A DNA stretch of 64,000 bases from Oasisia sp. SBJ-2009 (Eukaryota > Annelida > Polychaeta > Sabellida > Siboglinidae): assembly GCA_964017155.1 (NCBI GenBank), contig OZ024857.1, positions 27,068,101 to 27,132,100 on the forward strand. The letters are read 5' to 3'. Shown in pieces: positions 62,885-64,000 of this stretch. The notes under the pieces are model-generated. The model searched no databases. It saw only the letters and a program-made list of their open reading frames with translations, and had not been told where the DNA came from. The position numbers were made by a program, and so were the translations under genes. Position 1 is the stretch's first letter; each line of letters starts with the position of its first letter.

Positions 62885-64000
62885 TCTATCTCTGTTGAGA
62901 GAAATGCTACCTTCCCAAGGATTTGCAAGACGCCAGTATCGTCACCTTATACAAAACCAAGGGTGACCGAAGTGATGCTGTAATAATTATCGCGGCGGCC
63001 GATTTACAGTGGACATGGTCTTCGCTTTATGCGAGTTGCAAAAAAGGTGCCGAGAGCAGCACAGGCCACTCTTCATCGCATTCGTCGATCAAACGAAAGC
63101 ATTTTATCTGCAGAAGATAGGTTGCCCCTACCCAAGACTGCTAGGTATCATCACATCCTTCCATGAGGACATGCACAGCTTTTTCAAGGGTGAGAGCCTT
63201 CCCAGTGAGCAGTGACATGAAACAGGGCTGCATTCTGTCCACGACACTCTTTGGGATCTTCTTTTCCATGCTCTCTCAACGTGTCTTTGAAGACTGCGCT
63301 GAGAGTGTCTACATGCACATCAGATGATGCCGCCTTGGTATTCCACACACAGGCCAACTCACAGAGCTTGGTGGATCGGCTGTCCCGTGCAAGACGTTCG
63401 AGCTGATCATAAACCTGAAAAAGACAAACATCATGGCCCAGGGTGCGCGCTCCTGTCTACAGATGGTCACTGCCGGGAAGTTCCACCTCCACTTACATTG
63501 GATCCATGATTTCCTCGTCACTGTCTCAGGAAGTGGAAGTGAGTGAACACAAGAATCGTCAAGGCTGTAGTAGTCATGGTAAAACTGACAAGAGCGTGTC
63601 GGACAAAAATCACCTGACAGAAAACACAAAGTTACGTATCTATATGGTTCTTAGCACTCTACTCAATGTTGGTGAAGCATTTACGACGTCTGCAAGCCAG
63701 GAAAAGCGCCTGAGCAGCTTTCATTGGCGGTGCCTCAGATGTTTTGCTGGCAAGATAAGGTGACTAACTCGGATATCGTTAAGAGTGCCTGCATCCCCAG
63801 CTCTCTCGAGCCAAAGGCGCCTCGGGTGGTTGGCACACGTACGGCGGAAGGATCCAGGTCGAATCCCAAAGGACCCGTTCGCGGAAGTAGTACGACCAAA
63901 GGGGCGGCCCCGTCTTCGCTTTAATGACATCAGCCATGAAGCTGGCCGACGTCGACATCAGCACCTGGCAATGCATTGCCGGTGACCGGAAATCCTGCTC
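62885..64000 (+). mobile_element. Second decayed LINE (RT domain remnant), runs off the right edge
   Basis: Begins with KDAS-like IVTLYKTKGDRSD (the same RT block as IVTIYKKGDRTD in the first LINE), then a deletion, then LQKRCREQHRPLFIAFVD with QTKAF, KIGCPYPRLLGIITSFHEDM, a frameshift to MKQGCILSTTLFGIFF, later STYIGSMISSSLSQEV, VLSTLLNVGEAF, and RRLGWLAHVRRKDPGRIPKD with KGRPRLRFND near the edge. The FADD catalytic block is missing or unrecognisable. Many frameshifts and stops; it is a different subfamily from the first LINE and is in the opposite orientation. Confidence 0.82.

Overview
This window is animal nuclear DNA. Genes are split by GT-AG introns, there are tRNA-derived SINEs and decayed LINEs, and there are very many minisatellites. 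It is not bacterial or viral: there are no operons, CRISPR arrays or compact genes. The combination of a single PLEKHA5/6/7-type gene, a CD225/dispanin gene, and minisatellites that repeatedly include splice junctions suggests an invertebrate deuterostome, with amphioxus as my best guess. I recall, without being able to check, that junction-spanning minisatellites have been reported in amphioxus. A lophotrochozoan is not excluded.

The main gene fills positions 3190-52896 on the + strand. I could join 31 exons by reading phase and splice sites into about 2,200 codons ending at a TAG. The order is: tail of a WW domain, a basic linker, a PH domain over five exons, a long disordered Pro/Arg/Gln-rich region with one 1.5-kb exon, a coiled-coil region over about nine exons, a 1-kb exon with an in-frame 18-residue repeat, and a conserved C-terminal module (basic TVRKVKK motif, then IPDRYV, then a helical tail). 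This is the architecture of the PLEKHA5/6/7 family, which are phosphoinositide-binding junctional or cytoskeletal scaffolds in vertebrates. The 5' end lies outside the window. One phase mismatch shows that at least one exon between 9339 and 15096 was missed.

Most introns hold a minisatellite, with unit lengths from 17 to 68 bp. At least five arrays or duplications in this gene contain copies of the adjacent exon edge with its splice site: donors of exons 10 and 19, acceptors of exons 21, 29 and 30. A sixth array, in the gene at 61.7 kb, copies the end of a terminal exon. Exon 10 therefore ends in three identical donors 33 bp apart, all in frame.

From 53 kb on the window is mainly intergenic and repeat-rich. 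It holds a pogo/Tigger-like MITE (54289-54446), a decayed RTE-like LINE on the - strand (about 54915-57340) interrupted by a tRNA-derived SINE, a 2.4-kb array of 46-bp units with a three-unit higher-order pattern, a CR1-like RT tail (59925-60140), a GIY-YIG retroelement remnant (60725-60990), and a second decayed LINE running off the right edge. The last exon of a CD225/dispanin-type membrane protein lies on the - strand at 61715-61872, with its upstream exons probably beyond the window.

I did not find a new defence or enzymatic system. The most interesting signal is the recurrent amplification of exon edges and splice sites into tandem arrays.
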